A stretch of 64,000 nucleotides of DNA from Mucilaginibacter pineti (GTDB taxonomy: Bacteria > Bacteroidota > Bacteroidia > Sphingobacteriales > Sphingobacteriaceae). Positions 53,540 through 61,132 of the stretch are shown one piece after another. The notes below the pieces were generated by a model. That model ran no database searches, was not told the origin of the DNA, and was given only the letters and a program-made list of their open reading frames with translations. Each line of letters starts with the position of its first letter. Position 1 is the first letter of the stretch. The DNA lies in NCBI RefSeq assembly GCF_900101875.1, contig NZ_FNAI01000006.1:124001-188000 (forward strand), given 5' to 3'. The position numbers and the translations under genes are program-made.

Positions 53540-54610
53540 CTATCTACCTATTCTCTGACCCCGATCATAGTCTAAATCCTCACCGGATTCTCTGCCTTTT
53601 GTTATTTCAATATCTGGCTTGGATTCCTTAGTATTTTTTTGTTCCGGGGCTGCCATTGGGTTTTGGGCTATATCTTGTTCCTGAATTTGTTGCCTCATCT
53701 GGGTTTGTAGTTGCTTTTGTGTAGGATAATCTACCTGCATTTCTTCTTCGAAAGCTTTTATTTCTTTTTCAGTGGCATTCCTGGCTGTCTTAAGATCAAT
53801 AACCTTTTGCACCTGTTCATCGAAATACAATTTCAGGTTAGTTGTCCATCTCCGGTCAATTTCTGTCTGAAATAATTGGACTGCATTTGGTGGGTTAGTA
53901 CCAATTAAATGGACACCTTCAATATATGACTGATCACCCGCCTCGATACTTCGACCATAAATCTGCAATTTGTTATAAATATTCTCTGATTGTACCACAA
54001 AAAGAGTAGGCGCGATCATGTTGTAACGGGAATCATGTGCTTCTTTTCCGACCAGCCTTCCACTGTTCTCTTTGGATTTCATTTCCTCGAATCGGATATG
54101 TGTGCCTAATAAACTCAATTTGGGATGCACAGCTAATAATTTGATCACTACCTGATAGCCCTTTTGCTGTAATGCATAAATCGTTTTATTCATGCCTGCC
54201 CCAGATGAAAAGGTAGTTTCAAGGATATAGTTAAGTCTGTTTGCCTCACAATAGTCTCTTAAACCATTGTTCCAGTCTTGTGCGTATTTGGAGGTAACTT
54301 CGGGGAAATAGTTTTCGTAACTAAACCTGATCTCTTCCGAATCAGGATGATAGTCCCGGAACAAATCTGCGTTGCAGATGATGACATCACCACCTAATTC
54401 TGTTCTTGCCATTCTTTCCAACTCAGTCTTTCCTGCTCCCGGTTGGCCACCCAAAATTATGACCTTTGGGTTATCAGATGGCTTTTTCCCACTCGTTAAA
54501 TCAGTTATAATGTCTTGTTGGATTTCACGAAATTCCTGATCAGAAATCGTGTAAAGCTTCTTTAATGATTCGGTATAATCTACCGCAGTTGGGCTGCTTA
54601 GAACTGGAGT
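53540..54610 (-). CDS. Zeta toxin family kinase, frame lacking a normal start
   Basis: A zeta/PezT-type P-loop kinase, which in its family phosphorylates UDP-N-acetylglucosamine and poisons cell-wall synthesis. The Walker A motif is GGQPGAGKTE, then ICNADLFRDYHPD, ETTFSSGAGMNKTI and a charged tail. The only in-frame start codon is a TTG at 54454 placed just before Walker A, which would remove the first strand. Yet the 52 codons upstream (YTESLKKLYTISDQEFREIQ and onward) look like a genuine zeta N-terminus and are open back to 54619. This part joins the preceding gene by a -1 shift at the nine-A run, giving 356 toxin residues. Either frameshifting makes it or the gene is damaged. Confidence 0.78.
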   Translation of the reverse strand, partial: TPVLSSPTAVDYTESLKKLYTISDQEFREIQQDIITDLTSGKKPSDNPKVIILGGQPGAGKTELERMARTELGGDVIICNADLFRDYHPDSEEIRFSYENYFPEVTSKYAQDWNNGLRDYCEANRLNYILETTFSSGAGMNKTIYALQQKGYQVVIKLLAVHPKLSLLGTHIRFEEMKSKENSGRLVGKEAHDSRYNMIAPTLFVVQSENIYNKLQIYGRSIEAGDQSYIEGVHLIGTNPPNAVQLFQTEIDRRWTTNLKLYFDEQVQKVIDLKTARNATEKEIKAFEEEMQVDYPTQKQLQTQMRQQIQEQDIAQNPMAAPEQKNTKESKPDIEITKGRESGEDLDYDRGQRIGR

Positions 54611-54621
54611 TTTTTTTTCTC
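54598..54621 (-). other. Putative -1 frameshift / transcript slippage site
   Basis: The minus strand reads GAG-AAA-AAA-AAA-CTC in the first frame. A slip of -1 (or one extra A in the mRNA) after the A run continues as ACT-CCA-GTT-CTA-AGC into the zeta frame, bypassing the TAA at 54598-54600. A weak GCAG/CTGC hairpin follows. The predicted fusion is 491 residues. Confidence 0.5.
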
Positions 54622-55014
54622 AGCCAATAAAATGGGGCTATATTTTTCAATAACATGCTCCATTCGTTCCTGGCTGGAGAAATTCTCGTTGTCATTTAAT
54701 GCCTCGATTACCTCTTTACGCAGCTTACCCAATCCTTCAATTCGCTTCTGATCAGGGTTGGGTTTATTTTGCTCTTTTCGTGTTTCCCTTGATGCTAAAG
54801 CAACTAATCCATTCAGGATAGAATTAGCACTTTCAGTCAGGGAATACCAGTCCAGCGGGTTGCGTTCTTTTACAGTAGTAGTTGCTGTTAAAGGCAGATG
54901 TAACTGCTCCGCAATTTTAACGTAATCCTGGTAATCCATGATCACCCTCACCGGCGTCCCCGTTGCATCTGTCACAAATTGTGTTTCCATAACCTTTTCC
55001 ATAACGTTATTCAA
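54598..55014 (-). CDS. Antitoxin-like protein upstream of the zeta toxin
   Basis: A 138-residue protein. Its first half contains ETQFVTDATGTPVRVIMDYQ followed by DYVKIAEQL, which resembles the beta-hairpin and helix of Phd/YefM-type antitoxins. The rest is helical and charged (KRIEGLGKLRKEVIEALNDN). Three Met codons (55014, 55002, 54990) are possible starts. The 3' end reads GAG followed by nine A, then CTCCAGTTCTAA, and overlaps the zeta reading frame. The neutralising role is inferred from position and N-terminus; it may instead form the N-terminal part of a fused product with the kinase. Confidence 0.6.
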   Translation of the reverse strand: MNNVMEKVMETQFVTDATGTPVRVIMDYQDYVKIAEQLHLPLTATTTVKERNPLDWYSLTESANSILNGLVALASRETRKEQNKPNPDQKRIEGLGKLRKEVIEALNDNENFSSQERMEHVIEKYSPILLAEKKKLQF

Positions 55015-55077
55015 ATTTACTAAATATTAAGTAATTAATTATTGTTTGTATACAAGGGTTGCATTTGCAGTCACCCT

Positions 55078-55623
55078 TTATTCGTTTTCTTTTGCGGCCC
55101 TTTTCAAAGCCTTATCCATCTCCTTTCTTTGGGCTTTGCCTGATTGCCGATATAAATCATACCATGCCGAAATACAAATATTGCCATCTTTGTTATATTG
55201 ATGTGCTTGGTAGGCATCAATTGATTTATTAATAAACGACGCTACGTAGATGACTATAGTAAATATCAATCCCCAGAAAAAAAACCTGCTAAATACAATC
55301 CGATAATACTCCCTGGCATTTGTTTCCGGAAATAATAGAATTCTCCATGACCTTTGAATGGGCTTTGGCCGCTTTTCAATAGCACTAACAATATTTTGAT
55401 AACCACTATCAATAGCTGCTACCATCTCTGACAGGTCTGGCTTGGGCGCTTCCACCCTTATATTTTCTATCTGAAGGACTAACTGCTCAATTTTCAAATC
55501 CCTTTTTTGCAGTTCGTCTTTTTGAGTTTCCATGAACTGTTGTGTCTTAATATCTTGTTCCAGCATGTCTTTTAATACCGAGATTAAAGATTGCTCATCC
55601 ATTTCTATTTCTTTTGGTTTCAT
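55078..55623 (-). CDS. Coiled-coil membrane protein of the mobilization operon
   Basis: A 181-residue protein of unknown function. Residues about 5-60 are a charged helix that probably forms a coiled coil (QFMETQKDELQKRDLKIEQL). One membrane segment lies near 115-135 (FFFWGLIFTIVIYVASFI), and the C-terminus is basic (AQRKEMDKALKRAAKE). Its ATG overlaps the relaxase stop by four bases (ATGA), so translation is coupled. Similar small membrane proteins accompany relaxases in Bacteroidota elements and may anchor the relaxosome (inference). Confidence 0.6.
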   Translation of the reverse strand: MKPKEIEMDEQSLISVLKDMLEQDIKTQQFMETQKDELQKRDLKIEQLVLQIENIRVEAPKPDLSEMVAAIDSGYQNIVSAIEKRPKPIQRSWRILLFPETNAREYYRIVFSRFFFWGLIFTIVIYVASFINKSIDAYQAHQYNKDGNICISAWYDLYRQSGKAQRKEMDKALKRAAKENE

Positions 55624-56474
55624 AATGATACTCCATGTGAATGTTTACGTTCTTGTTTTTGCTTCCTCATTAATTCTTCCTGCTGCTTTTGCTGCTGGAT
55701 TTGTTGTTGTTTTAATATTTGTTCCTGTTTGAGTTTCTTTTCAATCTCCATCAGTGCATAACCTACCTGACTGCCTTTGAAGCGAACCTGCTGTTGATCG
55801 GTAAAGGCAATACCCCTGCCCAATTCTACAGCGTAGCCTTGCTTCTCCATATAGTTTTTAACCTGCCTAACATTGCTGGATTGTTTTATTGCATGTGATA
55901 AATAATTCTTTAGTGTTTCCTTGCGCTGATCGATCCGTTGGCTCTGTTGAAGCCGCTGTTCAGGTTTCAGGAATCTATTAGGGCTTAATACCTGAGTAAG
56001 CTTATAAGCTCTTTCCATTTCTCGGCAAAATTCAGCCATGCGTTTATAACTGTTGCTGTCGCTGGCAGTCGGACCATCATAACCGATTCTGTTGACCACA
56101 ATATGTAAGTGTTCGTGTGCAGTGTCCGCATGTGTAATGACTACATATTGTTTATCCGCAAAGTCAAACTTTTGAGCCAGCGCCGCCGCGATGTCCGCTT
56201 TGTCCTGCCTGTCTAGCATATGAGCATCCTGGTGCGCCAGGCTGATGGAAATGTGAAAGACCGGCCTACTGACTTTTGGGTTCAGCGCGGCGACCTCGAC
56301 AAATTGTCGGATTAATTCTTTTTTGTTACCGAAACATTGATTGTAATAAATCACCTCGGCCTGTTTCTTCTCCATTTCCAACTTTTGTAGTTCCTCATTT
56401 TCCTGTAACCGGCCCTCGTGCAGATATTTCATACAGCCCCGGAAACTTTTACCTGTTGTGATTTTTCCGATCAT
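55620..56474 (-). CDS. MobA-type relaxase (mobilization nuclease)
   Basis: A 284-residue relaxase that would nick oriT and lead transfer. The N-terminal part shows MIGKITTGKSFRGCMKYLHE (with Tyr17 near the expected nucleophile region). The metal-binding motif is ITHADTAHEHLHIVVNRI (HxHLH-type three-His motif), followed by GPTASDSNSYKRMAEFCREM. The C-terminus is Gln/Lys-rich low complexity (QEQILKQQQIQQQKQQEELM). The size fits small Bacteroidota mobilization nucleases. It overlaps mobC and the next gene by 4 bases each. Confidence 0.92.
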   Translation of the reverse strand: MIGKITTGKSFRGCMKYLHEGRLQENEELQKLEMEKKQAEVIYYNQCFGNKKELIRQFVEVAALNPKVSRPVFHISISLAHQDAHMLDRQDKADIAAALAQKFDFADKQYVVITHADTAHEHLHIVVNRIGYDGPTASDSNSYKRMAEFCREMERAYKLTQVLSPNRFLKPEQRLQQSQRIDQRKETLKNYLSHAIKQSSNVRQVKNYMEKQGYAVELGRGIAFTDQQQVRFKGSQVGYALMEIEKKLKQEQILKQQQIQQQKQQEELMRKQKQERKHSHGVSL

Positions 56475-56851
56475 TCTAAATAGGTTTTTACTTCTTTAAC
56501 CAATGTTTGCAGTCCCCGGACCTCCTGGTTCAAAAGGGCCCTGTCCAATGTATTCAGGTCTTCCCCCTTGTTCCGTTTCTTAGCGATCTGGTTCAGATTG
56601 GCCGCCATGTGGTTTAATTTACCTGTGAACTGCAACACTTCTTTCGGTAAGGTTTTTACCTTCACCCTGCCATTTAAACCTAATTGCCGTAGATAAACGG
56701 ATACATTTGTCCTTGCACGTTTGGCATTGCCCTGGATCGTCTTTTTTTCAACGATGTTGCACATCACCGTCAGGTGCCAATCTCTTTTGATCGGTGCTTT
56801 TGGGCGGCCGCCCTTGCTCCCCGTCCGTTTTTTATTTACTGATGATTCCAT
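56471..56851 (-). CDS. MobC-like relaxosome accessory protein
   Basis: A 126-residue DNA-binding protein. A basic N-terminus (KKRTGSKGGRPKAPIKRD) is followed by a ribbon-helix-helix-like segment (RARTNVSVYLRQLGLNGRV) and the conserved MobC part LNHMAANLNQIAKKRNKGED with LQTLVKEVKTYLE. MobC proteins help the relaxase open oriT. The start at ATG 56851 lies next to the double hairpin proposed as oriT, and the stop overlaps the relaxase start (ATGA). Confidence 0.88.
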   Translation of the reverse strand: MESSVNKKRTGSKGGRPKAPIKRDWHLTVMCNIVEKKTIQGNAKRARTNVSVYLRQLGLNGRVKVKTLPKEVLQFTGKLNHMAANLNQIAKKRNKGEDLNTLDRALLNQEVRGLQTLVKEVKTYLE

Positions 56852-56905
56852 ATAGATGTATATCCGAATAGGCCTAAATCTGTCTTAATAAAGTCTTCAA
56901 AAAAT

Positions 56906-56968
56906 CCCCCCGAATGCGATAGCATGAGGGGGGCCAGCGAGTTTCGGCAGGGCCGAAACATAGCTGGC
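56906..56968. other. Candidate origin of transfer: two adjacent hairpins
   Basis: Hairpin 1 (56906-56933) has a six-C arm and a six-G arm enclosing ATGC-GATA-GCAT with symmetric GA bulges. Hairpin 2 (56933-56968) has GCCAGC/GCTGGC outer and TTTCGGC/GCCGAAA inner stems. They lie just upstream of mobC in the gap after the primase gene, the usual oriT position in Bacteroidota mobilizable elements. No nick site was identified. Confidence 0.5.
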
Positions 56969-57011
56969 TCTGCAAAAAACGAAATTGCCGATGCTGTCAT
57001 GCCGATCCCTT

Positions 57012-57881
57012 TCATAGGCCCATCCCCCTGCTCTGTTGCTGAATTTTGAGATAAGCGTTAAGGTCTTTATAGTCGTTATAAAAGTGGCTGGCATCCTCTA
57101 CAGTCGGAATTGTTTGCTTAATGAAAGCCATCTCTTTTGCTGCCGCCTTATCGTGATCCAGGTACAACTTGGCAGCAGGACGTTGTCGCAAAATCTCCAA
57201 ACTTTTGCCCACAAAGCTGAGTGAATTCAACACCAGGAAATCGCCAGGCATATCGCGGCCATTTAGTGTTAGCAAAGACAGGAAATCTGTAAAGCCTTCA
57301 AATACGTGAACCGTGTCTGCTCCTTGATCGATGTAGGTCAGATCTTTGGGGGACGATGATAATTTAAGCTGCGCATTACGCAGTTCGTAGCCACCAGAGT
57401 TGTTTTTAAAGCCGATAGCCAGGTAACGCTGCTCGTTCAATGTAAACAATACCTCCTTGCACCAGGCTTTAGCCGTGTAATAATCTATTGCACGCTCATG
57501 TAGATATTTTACCAATGTCAAGTTTTGCAATTCCCCAGCCTGGATGATCTTTATTTTATGCTCTGGTTCAGCCGCCGTTTCTTTTACCCGCTGGTGAAAA
57601 GAAAGAGAACGATCTCCGGTGCTTAACCGGCTTAATAATTGTTCTACAGTACATTGATGTAGCCGAATACCCAAGTCTATAAAATTCCCACCTACCCCCA
57701 TGCCATGGTCAAACCATGCATTGAGTTGGGTATTAACTTTAAAAGAGGCCGTGTTTTCCTCCCGGATCGGAGAGAGATACCAATGGTTAACCCCTTTAAT
57801 ATATTGCGGGCGGAACCCGCATTGTGCCAGATAGTCGATTATCGAGATTTGCCTGGCTTCGTCGCAATTCATTTTGCGCAT
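57012..57881 (-). CDS. Mobile-element DNA primase with Toprim domain
   Basis: A 289-residue primase-like protein. The N-terminal part (about 1-95) corresponds to the CHC2 region (IIDYLAQCGFRPQYIKGVNH, WYLSPIREENTASFKVN), but the cysteines of a classical zinc finger are missing. The Toprim domain shows VFEGFTDFLSLL (acidic Glu) and AAKLYLDHDKAA (DxD-like Asp pair). Such proteins prime DNA synthesis of mobilizable elements. It is the gene upstream of the oriT candidate and MobC, in the same direction. Confidence 0.85.
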   Translation of the reverse strand: MRKMNCDEARQISIIDYLAQCGFRPQYIKGVNHWYLSPIREENTASFKVNTQLNAWFDHGMGVGGNFIDLGIRLHQCTVEQLLSRLSTGDRSLSFHQRVKETAAEPEHKIKIIQAGELQNLTLVKYLHERAIDYYTAKAWCKEVLFTLNEQRYLAIGFKNNSGGYELRNAQLKLSSSPKDLTYIDQGADTVHVFEGFTDFLSLLTLNGRDMPGDFLVLNSLSFVGKSLEILRQRPAAKLYLDHDKAAAKEMAFIKQTIPTVEDASHFYNDYKDLNAYLKIQQQSRGMGL

Positions 57882-58044
57882 AGGATTAAAGATTTGTTCA
57901 AAAATTTGTTGATTTGCTTTTTTTCATTGGCAATAGGACGGGTGCACCGCGAGCGATTCTGTGTCGGAGACCTGGCCGGTTACTGCCACCATTCGGGCCG
58001 GACACAATTCGCACGGGAGATGTGGTCCACTAATGGAGCCCCTG
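57882..58044 (-). other. GC-rich spacer between HTH and primase genes with a tiny open frame
   Basis: Most of this 163-base gap is distinctly richer in G and C than its neighbours. On the minus strand a 22-codon frame (57924-57992, starting MVAVTGQVSD) is open, and the same frame stays open upstream into the end of the HTH gene without a start codon. I see no RBS and no family; it may be a structured leader rather than a gene. Confidence 0.35.
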
Positions 58045-58392
58045 TCATTTACGTCGCGCCCTGCGTTTAAACACAAAATTCTCCGCCTTTGCTGTTATTT
58101 CCTCAGAGGTTAGTTTTTTATGGGACATCAGCCACTTGAGAATTTCCTTTTTGGAAAAACGGACACCGCCAGTGGGCATGGCGATATAGGGAATTTTGCC
58201 TTTCGACTTTAGTTGGTAGATAGTTTGCCGGGCGTATCCGGTAGTTTTTTCTGCCACTTCGTAGCCGCCAATTTCGTCGTCATCTTCGGACGCCTGTACT
58301 GGTGCGGCGGGAATTGGAGTGGATTCTTTTAGAATGGTAATCAGATCGGAAACCTTCAGATCTATTACACGGGTGTTTTCATTTATGTTCAT
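58045..58392 (-). CDS. Excisionase-family helix-turn-helix protein
   Basis: A 115-residue protein. The first half (residues 1-50) is an acidic/proline linker, and the second half holds a MerR/excisionase-type winged helix-turn-helix: GGYEVAEKTTGYARQTIYQL with KSKGKIPYIAMPTGG and VRFSKKEILKWLMSHKK. The C-terminus is basic (FKRRARRK). Position in the element and fold suggest a directionality factor or regulator of the mob genes; which one cannot be told. Confidence 0.8.
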   Translation of the reverse strand: MNINENTRVIDLKVSDLITILKESTPIPAAPVQASEDDDEIGGYEVAEKTTGYARQTIYQLKSKGKIPYIAMPTGGVRFSKKEILKWLMSHKKLTSEEITAKAENFVFKRRARRK

Positions 58393-58518
58393 TTACATTC
58401 CGTATTGATTTCGGAAGCAAATAAATAGCATAAAATAAACCTATACGAACGGTTGGTCGGTATCGAATGACCGTATTTATATTAAGTCTTTAAGTATTAT
58501 CAAGGTTCGTGTTTTAAC

Positions 58519-59469
58519 CTAATTTTTGAGCGCTTGTTTATACACATCCGTGTATTCTGCCGGGGTGGTGATATAGCGCTGACCTTCCAGAAACACTAAA
58601 TCCTTTTCGGGATTAAGTATAAAAATATCACGTAGAAGTTCACGATTTTTATGATGCAAGATATTTGGGGAAAGCACCTTATGTTCTTCAATACAAAACC
58701 GAAGAAAACCTGCAATGGACTTATTAGCCGCATTGGCATAGACTGCTGAAACGATCTTAACTTTGCCGTCAACAAATTGGAAAAGTTCACCATTTTTGCT
58801 ACCCTGGTTCAGGCTGATCAGGAACTGATTAAAGGCTTCCTTCCTTTCTTCTAAAGTCCTACCGTGCAACCAGAAACTGTAAAAAGAAGTACCATTAATT
58901 TCATCAAATGAACTCGTAAATTCGGATTGATCTGTCATTTTTAATTTCCTTTTCCAGTCTTTGCTGATCAGAAGAAAATAAATCTCGTCACGTACCTTTT
59001 TTCGTTTCAAGGAAAACATATTACTCCCGAAAAAATATCCTCCTATGGCAACAACCAGCGCTGCTAAAACTGATTCTGTAACCATTATTGGACCGGATTT
59101 ATTATTCCCATAGTACAGTAAATAAGAGATACAGACTATTATTGATAAAGAATATACTACTAATAGAATATAGTGAAACACCAGGGCCTGTATATAGAAC
59201 CATCGCAACTTTTGGCATTCAGCCTCGGTCAAGCCTTTAAAGCTATTTCTTATTTGCGCCAGCCTATCTTCAAAACTAAGACCTCCATAACGGTCACCCA
59301 GTTCATCGAGCCAATTTCTGTAACTAACAGATAAAATCAATTGTACAGGCACAATCCATAGTGCCAGTAAAATACTACAGATTATTATTGTCGTGCGAAA
59401 CGTTGGTAATAAACTGTAAAATATGCAAAATATGATGACGGTTATAATTTCAATGAATATCCTTTTCAT
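58519..59469 (-). CDS. Uncharacterised membrane protein, possible cargo
   Basis: A 316-residue protein with four hydrophobic segments in the first half: two at the N-terminus (FIEIITVIIFCIFYSLL, IIICSILLALWIVPVQLIL) and two around residues 92-150 (LVFHYILLVVYSLSIIVCI, VTESVLAALVVAIGGYFFGS). A soluble C-terminal half follows (about 160-316). I recognise no family. Its ATG lies inside the last codons of an integrase relic, so the gene arose or was placed behind an older integrase. It is probably cargo, for example an entry-exclusion or defence function, but nothing in the sequence proves this. Confidence 0.6.
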   Translation of the reverse strand: MKRIFIEIITVIIFCIFYSLLPTFRTTIIICSILLALWIVPVQLILSVSYRNWLDELGDRYGGLSFEDRLAQIRNSFKGLTEAECQKLRWFYIQALVFHYILLVVYSLSIIVCISYLLYYGNNKSGPIMVTESVLAALVVAIGGYFFGSNMFSLKRKKVRDEIYFLLISKDWKRKLKMTDQSEFTSSFDEINGTSFYSFWLHGRTLEERKEAFNQFLISLNQGSKNGELFQFVDGKVKIVSAVYANAANKSIAGFLRFCIEEHKVLSPNILHHKNRELLRDIFILNPEKDLVFLEGQRYITTPAEYTDVYKQALKN

Positions 59470-59551
59470 CTGACAAACTCGGAAACTTTGACATTTCTAC
59501 TTTTTTATTTTGATCAACAACTTTAGCATAAACGTATATCATCTCGGTTTT
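59450..59551 (-). pseudogene. Remnant of a second tyrosine-integrase gene, C-terminal part
   Basis: On the minus strand a frame reads KTEMIYVYAKVVDQNKKVE then MSKFPSLSDEKDIH and stops at TGA 59450-59452. It matches KIEMTQIYAKIVDQKKKFEM of the intact integrase, including the catalytic-Tyr position (IYVYAK versus TQIYAK), but ends at the normal family C-terminus instead of carrying the extra roughly 100 residues. No upstream part is present. It shows replacement or recombination of integrases at this site. Confidence 0.85.
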
Positions 59552-59583
59552 TAAAGCCGGAAATCTAACTAAGCAAATTTGAA

Positions 59584-60948
59584 TTATCTGTTTTTAGTAA
59601 ACGTGTTTTCTATGATCTTAAATTCATCCAAAGTTGGGTTAATTACATCAGTATCAAAAACGGACTTACTTTCATTCCAGTATGTTACTTCATTATCCTC
59701 AACGTCAATAGGCAGTCCAATTAACTGCAAACTCCCATCATTGAACAGCTCAACTACAGCTATTAATACATCAGAAATTGCCTTTACAAATTTAAAAGAA
59801 TCGGGAAAATTGGGATGTTGTTTTTTTTGGTAACCTATTGACAGAATATAGTTTATAATATTATCTGTTTGTATGAGGGGTGGAAATTTTAACATTTCAA
59901 ACTTTTTCTTCTGATCGACTATTTTGGCATAAATCTGTGTCATTTCAATTTTGCTGTGTCCAAGTATTTCTTTGACCGTGTAGATGTCCATGCCAAACGT
60001 TAGTCCAATGGTGGCGAATGTATGTCGTGCAGCGTGGAAGTGCAGATTTTTCTTTAGCCCCGCTTCGAGTGCCCAAAACTTTAGGTAGACATTAACTACC
60101 TGGCTTGATGGCAAGTCCCAGAAAACCTTTTTATTGATCGGGTGCTTTGAGAGATTTTCTAAGATTGACTTGGCATCATCGGTAAGTGGGACCATAACAA
60201 TTTTTTTTGTGGTTTTAGCTGGCCGGAAAGTGATCCGGTCATTTTCAATTTCACTAAAAACTAATTTTTTTACGTCTGAGAACCGCAGACCGGTGAAGCA
60301 TGAAAATAAAAACGCCTGCCGAATTTGGCTATTTCCCCTTTTCGGAATAAAATTGGCTAAAGTCCTGACCTCTTCGATGGTCAAGGTAGTGCGTTCGGTA
60401 TCACCTTCTTCAATGATCTTAAATGTACTGAACGGCGATGCTGTAATCACGCCTTTAACTACCAGTTTATTAAAATGTTGCCGAAAAACGGATAAATACG
60501 CATTAGTGGTATTTCTACTGACCTGGTTAAGCAGGTAACTTTGAAAGTTGTCTAACAAATCTTCATCTACGTCCTGAACTAAAACATCACTTTTGGGGAA
60601 ATACCTCTTAAGGTGAATAATAAGGCACTCCAATTTATAATTAAATTTCTTGGCCAAACATTGATCAAAGTAGTCTAACAGGTTATAATTTACTTTGATA
60701 GGCTGCTTATAACCGTGGTCTGAAAAATTTAATTCGTTCTCTCTTTTATTGCGAAGTGCATTTATAATCTTAAGATTATCTTTGTCTGACTCAGTGATCC
60801 GAGTGCCCGGAACAGAATAGTCCTTACCGACATAAATCTTAAGGAACTCATAATTGCGCTTACCTTTGCCCTCTACGGCATTTGAATAAATATCGAGATA
60901 AGCACTAAATTTGCCGCTGCTTAACTTTTTATATCTGACCGTTACCAT
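59584..60948 (-). CDS. Tyrosine-type site-specific integrase
   Basis: A 454-residue phage/ICE-type recombinase that would insert and excise the element. An N-terminal arm-binding region and a SAM-like core-binding domain (about 90-180, YFDQCLAKKFNYKLECLIIH) precede the catalytic domain. Catalytic residues seen are Arg222 (CFTGLRFSDV), His305-Arg308 (HFHAARHTF), His331 (ILGHSKIEM) and Tyr340 (TQIYAKI). About 110 residues follow Tyr340, much longer than usual, with a novel tail (EVTYWNESKSVFDTDVINP). The gene is intact and lies at the right end of the element beside hemW. Confidence 0.95.
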   Translation of the reverse strand: MVTVRYKKLSSGKFSAYLDIYSNAVEGKGKRNYEFLKIYVGKDYSVPGTRITESDKDNLKIINALRNKRENELNFSDHGYKQPIKVNYNLLDYFDQCLAKKFNYKLECLIIHLKRYFPKSDVLVQDVDEDLLDNFQSYLLNQVSRNTTNAYLSVFRQHFNKLVVKGVITASPFSTFKIIEEGDTERTTLTIEEVRTLANFIPKRGNSQIRQAFLFSCFTGLRFSDVKKLVFSEIENDRITFRPAKTTKKIVMVPLTDDAKSILENLSKHPINKKVFWDLPSSQVVNVYLKFWALEAGLKKNLHFHAARHTFATIGLTFGMDIYTVKEILGHSKIEMTQIYAKIVDQKKKFEMLKFPPLIQTDNIINYILSIGYQKKQHPNFPDSFKFVKAISDVLIAVVELFNDGSLQLIGLPIDVEDNEVTYWNESKSVFDTDVINPTLDEFKIIENTFTKNR

Positions 60949-61132
60949 AATTTATTTGTTACTTTTGTTACCCACGATAGCCGAAAAGTAACATATCAGT
61001 AACAAAAATAACATAAAATAAGATCAATTTCAAAAAAGTGAAAGAGAATAAATTGACATAAAATATTGAAAATGATCTATATAACTACTTTATCTTATTT
61101 TACTTTACTCTCGATTATTTACCCTTAAAAAC

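Larger units (their letters stand above)
53540..60948. mobile_element. Integrative mobilizable element (coordinates approximate)
   Basis: A block of minus-strand genes with integrase, excisionase-like HTH, primase, a candidate transfer origin, MobC and MobA-type relaxase, and a toxin pair, lying between the core gene hemW and the SusCD locus. It has no type IV secretion genes, so it would rely on a helper for transfer (inference). The right end is probably in 60949-61132 just upstream of the integrase and the left end in about 53365-53540. No long direct repeat was found at the two ends; a shared AAGAGAATA (53481 and 61042) is too short to trust. Confidence 0.75.

Noticed and set aside
53540..54454. 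Accepting TTG 54454 as the normal zeta start
   Set aside because: It would begin at the Walker A loop and drop a strand and helices that are clearly encoded just upstream.
57705..58070. 121-codon plus-strand frame across the primase start
   Set aside because: It is antisense to the primase N-terminus and has no domain or plausible start context.
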